A DNA stretch of 64,000 nucleotides from Entomortierella parvispora (lineage: Eukaryota > Mortierellomycota > Mortierellomycetes > Mortierellales > Mortierellaceae). The position numbers were made by a program, and so were the translations under genes. Every line of letters begins with the position of its first letter. Within the stretch, counting starts at the first letter, position 1. Under the pieces are notes generated by a model. The model did not search any database. It saw only the letters and a list, made by a program, of their open reading frames with translations, and was not told where the DNA came from. Of this stretch, positions 44,237 through 55,876 are shown piece after piece. The stretch lies in contig OY752141.1 of assembly GCA_963573315.1 (NCBI GenBank), positions 310,001 through 374,000 on the forward strand, given 5' to 3'.

Positions 44237-45150
44237 AAGGGATGGAGGAAGGAAGGAGAGGGAGATGAGTTTAGCAATGAAATGCCGAGATGGATGGATG
44301 GACAGGAAAAGATGGGGTCAGCAGGAGAGGAGCGAGAGAGCGAGAGGCAGAGGAGAGAGTCAACGAGTGAGTGGTGAGTGGTGTCAAGATAAGGTCGGAC
44401 GACATGGGGGCGGTTTCGAACTGAAGGAAAACAGAAACCCAAGGAAAGAGTCCGTCTTTCTTTTTTTTTTTCTTCTTCTTTTCATCTTTCCTCCCCTCTT
44501 CTTAGGCACATGCACACACACACTTCCCTTTTTTCTCTCTCTCTCTGTCTCTGTCTTTCACTCTTTCACTCACTTGGGCAAAAAGGAATCTGATGACAAT
44601 GGACAATGGGCTGCCCAGTCACTTTTATTGGGATGGGTGAAGGGAATATTTACAAGGGAGAGGAAGAGACAAGTGAGAGAGAAAAGGGTGTTCACACGAG
44701 CGTGAGCGGGAGGGTGTCTATGATATGGGCATTAGAAGGTCATAAGGACAAAGCAGCAAGGGCGTTTCATGTAGGTGTGGCGTCGTAAAGAGGGCAAGAC
44801 CAAAAAGATTGGATCTCCAGACTTTGGAAGGGCAGCTGTACAGGAAAATGTACAAATGTACAATGGAGTGGCATCCGGCAAAGAGTCCCGCCCCGTAAAA
44901 CGCAGGATCTGAACCAGGATCTGACTCTGGACTGGAGCAAGCGAAACTTGTCCTACACAGAGTCCTTCTCCAAGGAGTTTTTTTTTTTTTTTTTGATTTT
45001 TCTTGTTTTCTTGTTTTGGCGGGAGATTCCTTGAGCAGCGCGTGCGCGCAATGAGTGCTCGTTCCAGGTCTAAAGTTGATTCTCTTCTTGATCATGCCTT
45101 GTCGTTGCAAAAGGGTCGTTACGTGAAAAGTCATGACGGTCATTAAAAGG

Positions 45151-45196
45151 GTCGTTATCGTTGTCATTGTCGTTGTCATTGTCGCTGTCGTTGTCG
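45151..45196 (+). repeat. GTCGTT/GTCATT hexamer repeat
   Basis: Seven to eight six-base units alternate between GTCGTT, GTCATT and close variants downstream of the cdc24 stop codon. It is a simple-sequence repeat with no coding role seen. Confidence 0.8.
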
Positions 45197-45860
45197 ATCG
45201 GGTCATCGCTTGTTGATGTTCACACTGGTGTATTTTTTTTCTTTTTTTGGTTGATTGGTTTTGTTGCCGTCAGTCTGTTGTCCATATCAATAAAGTTCAG
45301 AAAGTCGAAATCGTCCGTCGATTCTTGGTCGCTCAAGCCCTCATGAGAGACTCTCTGGTGCTTGCTTCGACACGGTCATTAAACAACCATGGATCATATT
45401 GGCATCCAAAGATACTTGAGTAGAGAAGGAATGGAAAGATGGGGAAACAGAGAGTTGATTGACAGAGATAAAGAGAGAGAAAACAAAAAGTGGTATATTT
45501 CTTTTTTCAAAAAAAAAAGAGGAATAGGCATCAACTGAAAGAGGATTTGAACGAAGACGACTCAAACTTCAAAGGTAGGGGAAAGAGAGAGAAATGGACG
45601 AACGACTGACTGATTGGCTGGTTGCTTTGCTTGCTCATCATGTTGTGGACAATATCAAGGGGAGGAAGAAGATGTATAAAGAAAACAATCGACAAAAAGA
45701 TGAGAAGGACGAAAGACAAGCTCAAGCAAGAAAGCAAAGAGAAGAATAAATACACGAGAAGCACGAATGAACCAACAGAACTGAAGAAACCGCATGCGAA
45801 CGACAGCGAGAGAAAAAGAGAGGACAGCGAAAAGAAAGGGAAAAGAGTCCTTCCGCATTC

Positions 45861-48800
45861 TTAGCTGACATGCAAGTTCATCACTCCTTCGGCGTAACAA
45901 CTCTCAAATGCGAGTAAAATGTCGTCGTCGTCCTTCATGATGATGTAGTCATTGTCCTCATCCTTGTAGCGGAGGCGCAATGGCTGTGAATCTGATCGAC
46001 GACAGCCGCAAAGACGAATCTTCTTCTCGACTCTCTCGATCAGCTCGTTGTATCCGATCTGGATTGGGACCACGATCAGGTACGCGTCCTCTTGGAAGTT
46101 AACCTTGATTTTCAACTGAGGCACGCCTGCGCTCAAATTACTGTTCGATGGCTGCTGACGAAGGGTCCTGCTAACATCAGGTCTGGGTGAGCTATGACGC
46201 GAGGGAATCGCTGGCACAGCGGGGACACCAGGGTAAGCTCCGCCAGGGTACGGCGTCGTGGGCGAGTTTGGTCCGCTAGAGTTTGAGGGTCGGCGATGAT
46301 GTGAAATCGGTGTAGGCAGATCGGGAGCATTATGCCACTGAGGATTGGCAGCCGCATGGATGTTGGGGCTGCTTTGGGCACGAACTCGCAATTGGCCAGG
46401 GATTGGTGGGACCGGGGGCGCTGCCGAAGGCGTGGCATTGTAAGAGTAGCCTGTAGAGGCGTTACGGGAGAGAGGCTGTCCCTGGGTATAGTCGTCCGAG
46501 CCATCGTGATTGTGCGTCATGAACTTGGACATAGTTTCTGACATTGGTGAATGGCCTTCGCCATTGCTGCGTCGCTGCCACGAACTGCTACTGCTAGTCG
46601 AACCTCGAGGGTTCGAGACTGTGGGTGAAGCAGGGTAAGAAGAAGGAGGAGAGTAAGGATACTCTCCTGGTGACATAACACCCATGGCGGTACTTGAGCT
46701 GCTGGTAGTGCGGGGCAGGGGAGGAAGAGACATGCCTGGAGGGGAGGGGCGTCCGTTGGCCGTCGCATGTGCTGTATATCCGCCTGTACGATTCCAGAGA
46801 CCAGCAGGCGGCACAGTGCCGTCCTCTGTTTTGGCTCGAGGCCTAGAACCAAGCATGGCTGGTGGGGGGTGACCACCGAAAGGCAAAGAATTGCTGCGGT
46901 AGCCCTTCGATTCCTCGTAGCCATCCTCCTCATCACCATCCAGATCATCGTCAAGGTAGTCGTCGTCGTCACGGAAGAAGGAAGACTGCTCGTGGCTCAT
47001 GGTCGGCACTCCGATAAAGTTGGTTGTCGAGACAATGTTTGCTTTCTGGGCGTTGGCATCAGTGACGAGCTTATCGAGCACGGAGTGCCACTTCTTGAGC
47101 TGGTCCTCATTTCTACAGCGGAGCTCGAACTCTTCAGCGGCTACATTCCAAACAACATGGAGGACATAGGATCCAGAGACAGAAACTGGGAGAATCGACT
47201 TGATGTTGTTGATGTAGATACGTCCATTGAGATGAAGAGTTGGCTTGGGCTTTGCTCCTCGAGGCAGGTTCTTGGACTGCTTCTTCTTGCTGACAATCTC
47301 TTGACAGCACACAAGGATCTTTTCAAACAAAAAGACCTCCAATGCCTTGTCAGAGTTTCCGCGAGGATTCAACAAAGTGTCATGCAACAACAAGGTGCCA
47401 AAGTCCGATACGAGCTCTCCATCCTTCCAGGCGACTTTGTGCTGCAATGCTTGTGCAATCAGATGGTTGTCCTGTTTGCGGTTTGTCTCGTTGATACGGT
47501 CGGCGACACGCTTAATGGAGGCTTGACCTTGAACCAGGTCACGATAATACGGGAACTCTGGGTCAGTCAACTTGATGAGTTCGTGCATGAAGAGAGGGTA
47601 CTTGCAGATGCGCTGAACGGGCTTGATCAACTGCGAGGTGATTCCATGAGTGGGCTCCATCAAATGGGCCATTTTCTAACACAGAAAAAATTCAGCTTTA
47701 AAATAAATATCAGGAACATCAATAGTGTGTGAAACGAACAGAGGGTAGTAACATACAGCCAGCTTGGGACCTTCGGCGATGATGAGTTTGCTGGCCTCGG
47801 CAAAGTTGGCGCAGAAGGGCTCGTAAACAGAGAAGGCTTCTTCGTGCTGAAGGAATACGAAACCAAAGTTCTGATCTTGGGCACTGAATGCGGCATTGGT
47901 CTCAATTGCAATAAGGAATCTTCGCTGGAAATCCACCAATGCATTGAGGTTGGCGAAGATCAGGTGGATAGCCTCTGGGGAGATGACGGTTCCATCGTTC
48001 TGAAGAGCGCGCATGTAGGCCTGAAGATTCTCCAGATCCTGCACATAACTACGCTCCGTTTCGAGAATCTCGTTGACAACCTTGGCGCGGTTATCAGTTG
48101 GCTTCGCGGGGTCTGAATTGCGCTTGGTGCGTCTTGCTCGAAGCAAACCCAGGTCTTCCATACGATCCAGGACCATGCTGACCGTTTTGATCACCTGTGG
48201 GATCGAACCAGGACAGAATTCATGCGATTAGGGATCATATCATTTGAAAGCATTGTTTTGATGTTGGTCCAAAAACACAGGAGGGGGAGAGTGGTTGGTG
48301 CGACAAAGCAACACTGTTGCATAAAATTGTGGCGGGTGCGCAAAGGCCGCACGGAAATTTTTGGACACCCAAGAATGTGTATCAGTGGACTGAGAGTGGA
48401 TGAGAAGGAAAGGGGTTTGGACGGGAGCCAGCTCTGGATGTGGGAGATAGAGCGATGCGGGAAGATCACCGTGATCCAAGAGCTCGGAGTGAGGACCCAA
48501 AAGAACGCTGATACCCCCGTTTCACCCCCCGCAACCCTGTCGAGGACCCGCGCAATTTTCTTTCAATATTTTCAGGGAGCATGGGCGGAACAAAAAAGGT
48601 GTGCAGAGTTGAACTCTCTCGAGTGACCAAAGTGGGTGCGGGTGCGTGTGCGGGTGCGTGTGCGGGTGCGTGTGCGTCTGTTTGTGTGTGTCTGTGTGTG
48701 TGTGTGCCGGTCTTCGTGTCCGTGCCGTGCGCATCAATGCTGGCGGGAAGCAACAGGCATGGGGGCTGCACCTTGTTGTTGTTGATTTTTCTGTTGGTGC

Positions 48801-49727
48801 TGCAAGCAAAATGCAACGGACATGGAGCACAAAGGCAGGTAGGAGAAACAATGGCGCTCAACCGGGAATATAAAATTGAGATTGGGGCACAAAGATAATG
48901 TGGATTGAAAAGGCACTCAGGGACGAAGGGTAATTGTGAAATTGTGAGGGAGAGACAGAGAGTAAAATGAGAGAAAGGCGAGAGCGAGAGAACGAACGAG
49001 AGAAGGTCCTGCGTGCGCGAGAGGATGGGAAGGCGGAAAGGGGACCCGATTAAAGGAGAGACGGAGAGGACAGCCTGGAAAGGGGAATGAACTGCAAGAG
49101 AACAATCACAAACAAACGTGGAGAGAAGGGGGAGACGAGGCAAACAAAACAAGGGGATGGACGGGGGGATTGTGCGTATGGATGTGGAGGTTGATAGAGC
49201 CATTGGTTTGCATTGAATGGCTTGGATCTGGGATGGGGTACGAGCAATGCAGATAATGGCATTGGGAAGAATGAGAGTGAACACTTTACCTTAACGAAGC
49301 CGTTGGTGTCATCCTGATAAAGCTCAGTAATGGAGAAAAGATCATCTTCGCTGAACTGGAGTTCTTTGCGACAGGCCACAAGGAAACGGAAGACCAAGGC
49401 CTTGCAGGCATTGACGTTGCTGAGGTTGTTGTCGGTGCTATTGATCTTGAGAGGCTCCAGAGGGCGAAGACCATTGAAGATGCAGGCAAGAGGGGATCCG
49501 AGGCGAAAGAGTACCCAGAGCTGGTTGACAGGGTCGTTGGGACTGGAGCCCGAGGGGGTCCCAGCCTGAGTGGATTGGAGTAGATCTGGGTTCAGATACT
49601 CTTCGAAGTCGGGCACACCCGAGAGACGTTCGAGCAAGTTGAGGCAGGACTGGTACAGGGACACGACCGAGTTTCCTCTCGAGAGAGGAGGTGGGGGCTG
49701 GTCCACGAAGGTGGGCGCGATGGGCAT
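45861..49727 (-). CDS. cdc24: Rho guanine-nucleotide exchange factor Cdc24
   Basis: Three exons, 49727-49290, 48194-47757 and 47675-45861, join in phase 0 (896 residues). Domains in order: a calponin-homology-like CDC24 N-terminal domain (about 50-145), a DH (RhoGEF) domain (about 182-375) with ILETERSYVQDLENLQAYM and LIKPVQRICKYPLFMHEL, a PH domain (about 385-505), a Ser/Pro-rich linker, and a PB1 domain (about 814-896) ending in RYKDEDNDYIIMKDDDDILL, the acidic OPCA motif. By family it activates Cdc42 at growth sites, with the PB1 domain binding the scaffold Bem1. The size and order match fungal Cdc24/Scd1. Intron 1 is unusually long at 1095 bp. Intron 2 is 81 bp. Start ATG 49727 gives the typical proline-rich start. 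Confidence 0.95.
48634..48707 (+). repeat. GT/GTGCGG-rich simple repeat in cdc24 intron 1
   Basis: Repeats of GTGCGG, GTGCGT and then GTGTGT lie within intron 1. On the coding strand they are CA-rich. They may reflect slippage; no function is visible. Confidence 0.85.
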
Positions 49728-52589
49728 TGTGGTCTTTTTTTCTTTTTTGTTGCGGGGCGAGTGTAAGTGGATAGATATGGGCTCCCTACTAGGCTACACC
49801 GACAGGCCTAAGGGTCCAAAAGGTTGGGAATGGTAAGAATAGGCTTGCTTTAGTTTGTGAGATTGGATGATGAATGATTTGAAGTGGTGGGTGGGTGGGT
49901 GATTGCAGATGAGTGGAACTGTGCTGTGGTTGATGAACAAGGGACAAAAGAAGAACGATGAATGAAAGAAAAGAGGAAGAAAAGAGGAGACAAGAAAGAG
50001 AAAGAGGGAAGGAGAAAGAACAAGGGGAGAGAGACAAGAGACGAGCAAGAGAGTGAAAGAGAAAAGACGTGCGAGAGAGGTGCAAAAAAGAGTTCTGCCT
50101 GCCCACAGCACACTAAAAATAAGAATCGACCAACCAGTGAACCAGTGGACCTATGGGATGCTGGGGAGGGGAAAGGGGAGCCGATAAAAAACGACTGTGG
50201 ACAACCGGACACACACTGGGCTCCGGGTCCAACGGCAGCGGACCTCAGCGCTGCATCCAGCAGCTGGGGACCACCACCACCTCCAATGGAACGAACAGGT
50301 CCGTCATCGTCGCCATCATCACCACCACCATCACCACCGCCACCACTACCTCCTGTCGACTGACAGGACCTGGCCCAAATGATTCATGCCAGGTACCACA
50401 GCGCATGTGTGTTCATAACACCATGTTCATACTTCTCGCCCTTTCTTTATCCCTCAAATGTTACTAGTATCCTTCAAAACACACGCACACCCCATATGGT
50501 GAATCCTTTGCTCTTACTGTCTTCTGTTGATGGGTCGTTGGAGCAGACGGGACGTTCATTCATGCAGGACAAGCCCTACGACTCTCGTCGGCCTTCGGTT
50601 TCTTTCCCTTCTCTTCATCTGTTTCCGACCCCCAACCCCCCAATCCACCCCTGTCTTCCACCATTTGTCATCTGCCACGGGAAAGGCTGGAAAAGAAAAC
50701 CGTTGCTGACTGTTCTCGTGTCGATCAATATCCACACTTTCACTCACATACACTAGAAAAAGGAAAAAAAAAACTTCCAACGATTTCTCATCTTGTGGCA
50801 CAACACCGGCTCATGTCAGCTCACTCTCTTTATCTCTCTCTTTCGCTCACCCCAGCCACCCTGACCATCTCTTCCCGAGGGCTACCATTGAAACCAATAA
50901 AAGGTGGAGCCAAACAGACAAAAAAAGCGCAGAGGAATTGAAATCACACAAAAGATATCTTGGAGTCTTGGAGAAATAGTGGTCATCTCAGGTCGCTCAC
51001 TCTGTCACTCACAGTACACAAGGCAGAGGAAAGAGATGGGAAAGGAAAGGGAAGCCAAGCAAGTCGACACAGCCAGATTGTGGTCAACGCACGCCATAGG
51101 CACACGCAAAACGAAGGAAGAGAGGACAAACATACCTGTTCAAAGATACCGCACTGGTACTGTTCTATTGGAGCGAAGCATAAAAACAAGAACAAAGGAT
51201 GGCCACACGATTTGTTATGTTAGTTGCCGTCAAAAATACAAAAAAAAGTTCCCGTCACCTGCGACTGGGCACAACCACCGCAGCTGGACAAACAACCCGA
51301 ACCCCTTCCTAGGGTAAAAGGCCCAGGCTATGTCAAAAGCCCTCCCCTGGATGGTTGACGTTCCATGCTGTTTGTTTTCTGAAGGTCCTGAAGTCGTTTG
51401 CAGTGTTGGTCCGAGATGGGAATAGAATCATCCGTGAATCCCAATGACGATGTACAGCAGAAGCTGTTGGTGCGAGGGGGAACACGCTCAAGCTGAGCGC
51501 TTTGTGGATCAGCATGTGGGGGAAGGGAGAAAGGAAGATGGAGATTGGAGGACAAGGCTCCCTTTTGGTGGCGCGCACAAGGGCAGGAAGGAAGGAGAAG
51601 AGGCTAGGCAGTGGCGTGCATAGTCTGTGCGCGGAGGGAGTCGCGCTGGATCCTGGATGTAGAGCCGTCGTTTGGATATCATGAAGGGAAGTGCGAGGGT
51701 TTCCGGATTGTTTGTCGGTGATGGTCCAGGGTCCCTACCTGGAGGTGTTTCTGGGCAGTTTTTCCGAGGGTCAGGGTCAGAGTTTGCGAGGGACTGGCAC
51801 TGAAACAAAGGGGATGAAGGTTTTGAGATGGATGGTGCTGAAGAATGATGGAGCACCCGTTTGGAGATTAGAGAGAGAAAAGAGGTGGAGGAGGAGGAAG
51901 GGAGGAAGTGAATGGAAGAGATGAATGCGGATGGGAGAGGCGGGAGTGGCGAAAGGAAGGGAAGAGAAGAGGAAAGAATAGCAGGCTGTCAGACCGCAGA
52001 CGGACAGACCGAGACAGCGCAGATGGGGATGATGATGAGAGCGATGATGAGAGGAGGAGAGGGAGGCTGACCAAACACATCCGACCAACCAGCTGCACGT
52101 ACGTGAGATAAAGAGTCTGTACGTGCCAGCGACTTCGCCTGGGATCTCGCTGTATGTGAATGAATGTCTGTCCTTTCAGGATCCGACTCTGTGTCGGTGG
52201 GTGGGTAGATACTAGATACTCAATGAATGAATGCTGCGGCCAGTGCTCACCTGCACGCGTTTCATGACTGCAGCCGTGGCATGTCCGACCTGGCGCCTTC
52301 CTTTCCTTCCCTGTCTTCATATCATCATTGAACAGATTCTCGATCATCTTGCCCTCTCGATGCGGAGAGAGGACCTTTGCTCTCCCACCAGAGCCACGAC
52401 GGACTCCTTTTCCGTCTAGTTTTTTTTTTCTTTCTTTTTTTGCTGTTGGCAAGGTGTCCCCACCCCCTTCTTTTTTTCTCTTACATTCAACCCTTACAGG
52501 ACGCACACGTACTCCCTCTTTCTTTCTCTCTTTCATACTCTCCACTCACCCACCATCTTGCCACATCTATCCAAGAGCCCTTTCTGAAA
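49728..52589. other. 2.9-kb divergent intergenic region
   Basis: This lies between the divergent start codons of cdc24 (minus) and the secreted protein gene (plus). Next to cdc24 it is GA-rich on the plus strand for about 350 bp (leader-type). Around 50270-50350 there is a CAC/CAT triplet-rich stretch. From 51830 to 52050 it is again GA-rich, and just before 52590 it is T/C-rich. The frames present are of biased composition and not convincing. Confidence 0.45.
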
Positions 52590-54068
52590 ATGGCAACCCA
52601 CAGTCGGTCTACGCCGCTGCTACTGCTGCTACTCATCCTCCTCTCTAGTCCAATGGTCTCGACCTGGCTCGACCCTTTTTTCCCCATGGCTGATCCCTCT
52701 CCAGGGGTGGTTGTCTCTAGACTGACTCTTTTTACTCTAGCCCAGAAGAACACTTTCTCTCTCTTCTCCCGATCTAAACCCGAAGTCAAGCTCGACGATC
52801 AGGAATCGATCAAGAGAGAAAAAGAGGTTCTTGAGGCCCTCAGTGGGATTTCCTCCCTAAAGAGCTTCAAAGAAGACAACAAGAGCAACAAGAAGGCTAA
52901 AGTGGACAATGAAGTCAAAAAGAACGAACAACAAGTCAAAGAAGTCAACTCGGGAGGAGAAAAGGGAGGAAACAAGGATAAGGCCGAGAACAAATCCGCC
53001 AAGAAACTCTTGCCCAAGAGAAAAGGAGTGGATGCTTTGCTCGAAGCAGTCGCGGCTGAATCGCCTCCTTCCCAATTTCCCCCACCAAAATCCGAACTAG
53101 ACAACAAGGATAACAAGGATAAAAACAGCGACACTGCCACTAACACCGACAATAAGATCGACAATAAGATCCAACAAGAAAAGAACGACGAGATGAGGTC
53201 GATCAAAGAGCCGACCAAAAGCACGACGAAAAAGAAAAAGAAAAAGACTGGGCACGAAGACGATATCATTCACGAACACGATCATGCCGACAATGACGCG
53301 TACGATGATATTGTTTGGTACGACGGGCCCCATAGCGACGACGAGGATGAGCACGGAGATCACCACGACGACGACCATGATGACGACGACCACGACGACG
53401 AGCACGATGACGATCACCACGATGGCGATCATGGCGAGGACGAGGACGAACCTCCTAAATCACCGGAAAAGCAGGTACTTCACCTCCAACAACAGCCAGA
53501 AGTTCTGTCCAACCTTCAGAAACTCAGTGGTACCAACTCAAAGTCAAAGTCAAACACAGATAGTCCTGGTGATGAGAGACCATCCTCGGAACACATCCAT
53601 GACGATGCACATGACGGCTCCCCAGGGACCTTCCACCATTCGGGTGCAGACGCTATTCAAGGCAGCGTCTCCCCTACAGAATTTTGTTTACGGCTCAAAC
53701 ACGAATGTGAATCAACCTGCCGAGAGTTCAAAGCTGGGGTCCTCCATATATCTACAACATGTGAATCCGGGAGTGTGGCAGAACTCTTGTTCTGGGGCAA
53801 GTGCTGTCAGATTGGCCAAGAACGCCGGGCGAACACGCTTTCTTTCGATCTAAACGGATCTAAGAAGTCCAAAAAGAAAGCACAGGGGCAATCAGGGCAG
53901 TCAAAACAACAAAAGCAAGGGCAAAAGGTTCTGCAGGGGCAACCACAGCAAGAACAAAAGCAAGGGGAGAAAGAAAACGACCCTTCACAACAATATCTAA
54001 AGAGGCAGCAGAAACGACATGAAGCGAAACGGGCCGCGGAAGCAGATCTACAAAAGTCTGCCTCATAG
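52590..54068 (+). CDS. Secreted His/Asp-rich protein with a six-cysteine segment, unknown function
   Basis: An intronless frame of 492 residues. The first about 24 residues are a signal peptide (STPLLLLLLILLSSPMVSTW). Residues about 60-225 are Lys/Asn/Glu-rich. Residues about 227-285 are a striking His/Asp cluster (units such as HDDDHDDDDHDDEH), which would be expected to bind divalent metals. Residues about 365-409 contain the only cysteines, six of them (EFCLRLKHECESTC, then STTCESG and GKCCQIG), which could form three disulfides. The C-terminus is Gln/Lys-rich and ends in a coiled, charged helix. ATG 52590 is preferred because it begins the signal peptide; the frame is open upstream but reads leader sequence. 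I recognise no known family. Confidence 0.7.
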   Translation: MATHSRSTPLLLLLLILLSSPMVSTWLDPFFPMADPSPGVVVSRLTLFTLAQKNTFSLFSRSKPEVKLDDQESIKREKEVLEALSGISSLKSFKEDNKSNKKAKVDNEVKKNEQQVKEVNSGGEKGGNKDKAENKSAKKLLPKRKGVDALLEAVAAESPPSQFPPPKSELDNKDNKDKNSDTATNTDNKIDNKIQQEKNDEMRSIKEPTKSTTKKKKKKTGHEDDIIHEHDHADNDAYDDIVWYDGPHSDDEDEHGDHHDDDHDDDDHDDEHDDDHHDGDHGEDEDEPPKSPEKQVLHLQQQPEVLSNLQKLSGTNSKSKSNTDSPGDERPSSEHIHDDAHDGSPGTFHHSGADAIQGSVSPTEFCLRLKHECESTCREFKAGVLHISTTCESGSVAELLFWGKCCQIGQERRANTLSFDLNGSKKSKKKAQGQSGQSKQQKQGQKVLQGQPQQEQKQGEKENDPSQQYLKRQQKRHEAKRAAEADLQKSAS

Positions 54069-54481
54069 ACAAAATGGATCTCACGACAGTATTCATAATT
54101 TCCAACGCGTGGTGGTTGAAGCCACTATCGGTGTAAGCCACACATTTGGCCACACCATTGGATGATAGGACAGGAGACACGGCTGTTGACAGGCAAAGGC
54201 TGGTTGAGCTGCTCACACGCTTGGCAAACGGCACCTTTACGGCTGTTTCTTTCAGATTAGACCCGATAGATGGAGCACAGCATGAGGATGAATAATGAAA
54301 TTATTTATAGGCTTGAGAATGCAAAGGAAAAGGATTACGGTATTATGATGGAGAAAGAAGTGGAGGAAGGAGAAGCTGGCTGTTTGTTTTTTGAGGTGTA
54401 AGCGTTTCTCTGTCCTAGTAGATGGGATTTTCATAGAGAAAAGCACGCTCATAGTCCTCGTTGGGACTGTTACGCCCAAAT
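54069..54481. other. Convergent 3' region
   Basis: 413 bp between the stop codons of the secreted protein gene (plus) and the membrane protein gene (minus). AT-rich stretches at 54290-54400 fit 3' ends. No gene is seen. Confidence 0.45.
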
Positions 54482-55876
54482 TTATCGACGAGTACCTTCA
54501 GCAGAGAATAGCTCCGCAGCACGGGCACGACGGCGCGCCAGCTCAGGACTCTGAATTTCGTCGCCTTGAGAATCATAGTCAGCGATGCCATTACCGCTGC
54601 TACCATTGTGGTTCTCGTAGAGTCCTCCGGGGGTTCCACGAACCATATTCAATCCCGTCATAGAACCTCGATCTGAACCAGACCGACGAGGCTCGCGTTC
54701 AAAGCTTGGTCGATTAAAATCGTCCCGATATGATTGCATGTTGACTCGAGGAGGTGTCATGGATCCACGCGGAGAGTAGTTATCACGATCGAAGCCATAG
54801 CGGTCGCGAGGTTGTTCCAATTGCTCACCATCATCGAACTCTTGCTTATCATTGCGCTGCGTCGGGTCCACAATGAGGCCTGAGGTCAACTCTGGACGGC
54901 TGTTGCTGTTACCCCATCCAACTGGCTTGCTTCGCAAACTTTGGGGGAATGTATCAGAAGGTCGTGGAGACGCTGCAAGGGCTGCTGCAGCCGCTGCAGT
55001 GGGCGAGGCTGGCCGAATGTTGGTGTCAATTGGAGGAGGTGGGACGTAGCTCTCAGTCGTGTTCAGATTGTGCATCATCACGTCCTGCTGGTTCTGACCT
55101 GGTGCTCCATAGTAGCTGTTGTGGTAGTCACCTTGATCGACATAGTTGTTATCGTATCCACCGCCATGTTGGTTGGTGTAGTATCCATCCTGTCCTTGCT
55201 GCTGGCCATAAGCGTCCGAATAGTCCGAGTTATGATAATCGTGGGAACCGACAGCGGCAGATCCAGCAGCAGCAGCAGTGGTGGTGGCACCTGCATGGCC
55301 TCCCCCATTGGAGTAGCCATCATCATAAGCAGCAGTGGGCTGATCATCATATTGCTCAGTCTTTTCTTTCTTGCCTTTGCGTCTTTTCAAGAAGAAACAA
55401 CCACCGATGAGAGCGATAAGAACGACGGCACCAATGACAATCCCTACGATGGCTCCTGTACTCAGTCCTCCACTGGAGGAGTTATTGTCGCTGTCACCGG
55501 AGGAAGTCGAGTTGGTGACAGGCGCGGCTGTGAAGTTGAACCCATAACTCTCACAGTTGGCAACCCAGTCCTGTTGATTCTGGATCTCGGGGCTGTTCTC
55601 TCCCTGGGAGGCAATGCAGGAAAGACAGGACGAAAAGGCATTGTAAAAAATGGAATTACATTCACAACCACCGAGGGATTCTGTAGGGGTATAGATGTAG
55701 TCCTGTTGAAGAGTACTGTTGGTTGCCCCGCCACCGCAGGGCGCCAAGGTGGAAAAGACAGTGGCGCATCCGATAGGAAGGCAAGTGTCCATAATGGGAT
55801 CTGCTCGAACAGAGAGGAAGGGAATGGCGGCCAGGGATGTACCCAGGACGAGGGCTAGAGTGGCGTGAAAGCGCAT
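54482..55876 (-). CDS. Type I membrane protein with eight-cysteine ectodomain, unknown function
   Basis: An intronless frame of 464 residues from ATG 55876. The N-terminal 25 residues are a signal peptide (MRFHATLALVLGTSLAAIPF). The ectodomain (about 26-135) contains eight cysteines: DTCLPIGC, APCGGG, GGCEC, SSCLSC and NCESYG, with N-glycosylation sequons (NST, NFT, NSS). A Ser/Gly stalk leads to one membrane helix at about 140-165 (GAIVGIVIGAVVLIALIG) and a stop-transfer cluster (KRRKGKKEK). The cytosolic tail of about 300 residues is Tyr/Gly/Gln/Asp-rich and disordered, with many RxS/T-type sites. This is the layout of fungal surface receptors or wall sensors, but the cysteine pattern does not match WSC or CFEM as I know them. 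ATG 56026 upstream would lack a proper signal peptide. Confidence 0.75.
   Translation of the reverse strand: MRFHATLALVLGTSLAAIPFLSVRADPIMDTCLPIGCATVFSTLAPCGGGATNSTLQQDYIYTPTESLGGCECNSIFYNAFSSCLSCIASQGENSPEIQNQQDWVANCESYGFNFTAAPVTNSTSSGDSDNNSSSGGLSTGAIVGIVIGAVVLIALIGGCFFLKRRKGKKEKTEQYDDQPTAAYDDGYSNGGGHAGATTTAAAAGSAAVGSHDYHNSDYSDAYGQQQGQDGYYTNQHGGGYDNNYVDQGDYHNSYYGAPGQNQQDVMMHNLNTTESYVPPPPIDTNIRPASPTAAAAAALAASPRPSDTFPQSLRSKPVGWGNSNSRPELTSGLIVDPTQRNDKQEFDDGEQLEQPRDRYGFDRDNYSPRGSMTPPRVNMQSYRDDFNRPSFEREPRRSGSDRGSMTGLNMVRGTPGGLYENHNGSSGNGIADYDSQGDEIQSPELARRRARAAELFSAEGTRR

Larger units (their letters stand above)
43948..45860. other. 1.9-kb intergenic region upstream of the SulP gene
   Basis: This separates the SulP start and the cdc24 stop, both minus-strand. 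From 44040 to 44380 it is strongly purine-rich on the plus strand, that is a pyrimidine-rich leader in the sense direction, including a 12-bp tandem repeat. Two other simple repeats occur (44460-44480 T/C run, 45151-45196). No credible gene is seen. Confidence 0.45.

Noticed and set aside
51868-52545. A 225-codon minus-strand frame upstream of the secreted protein gene
   Set aside because: It consists of Lys/Arg/Glu and then Ser/Leu/Pro-biased sequence from GA- and CT-rich promoter DNA, without a domain.
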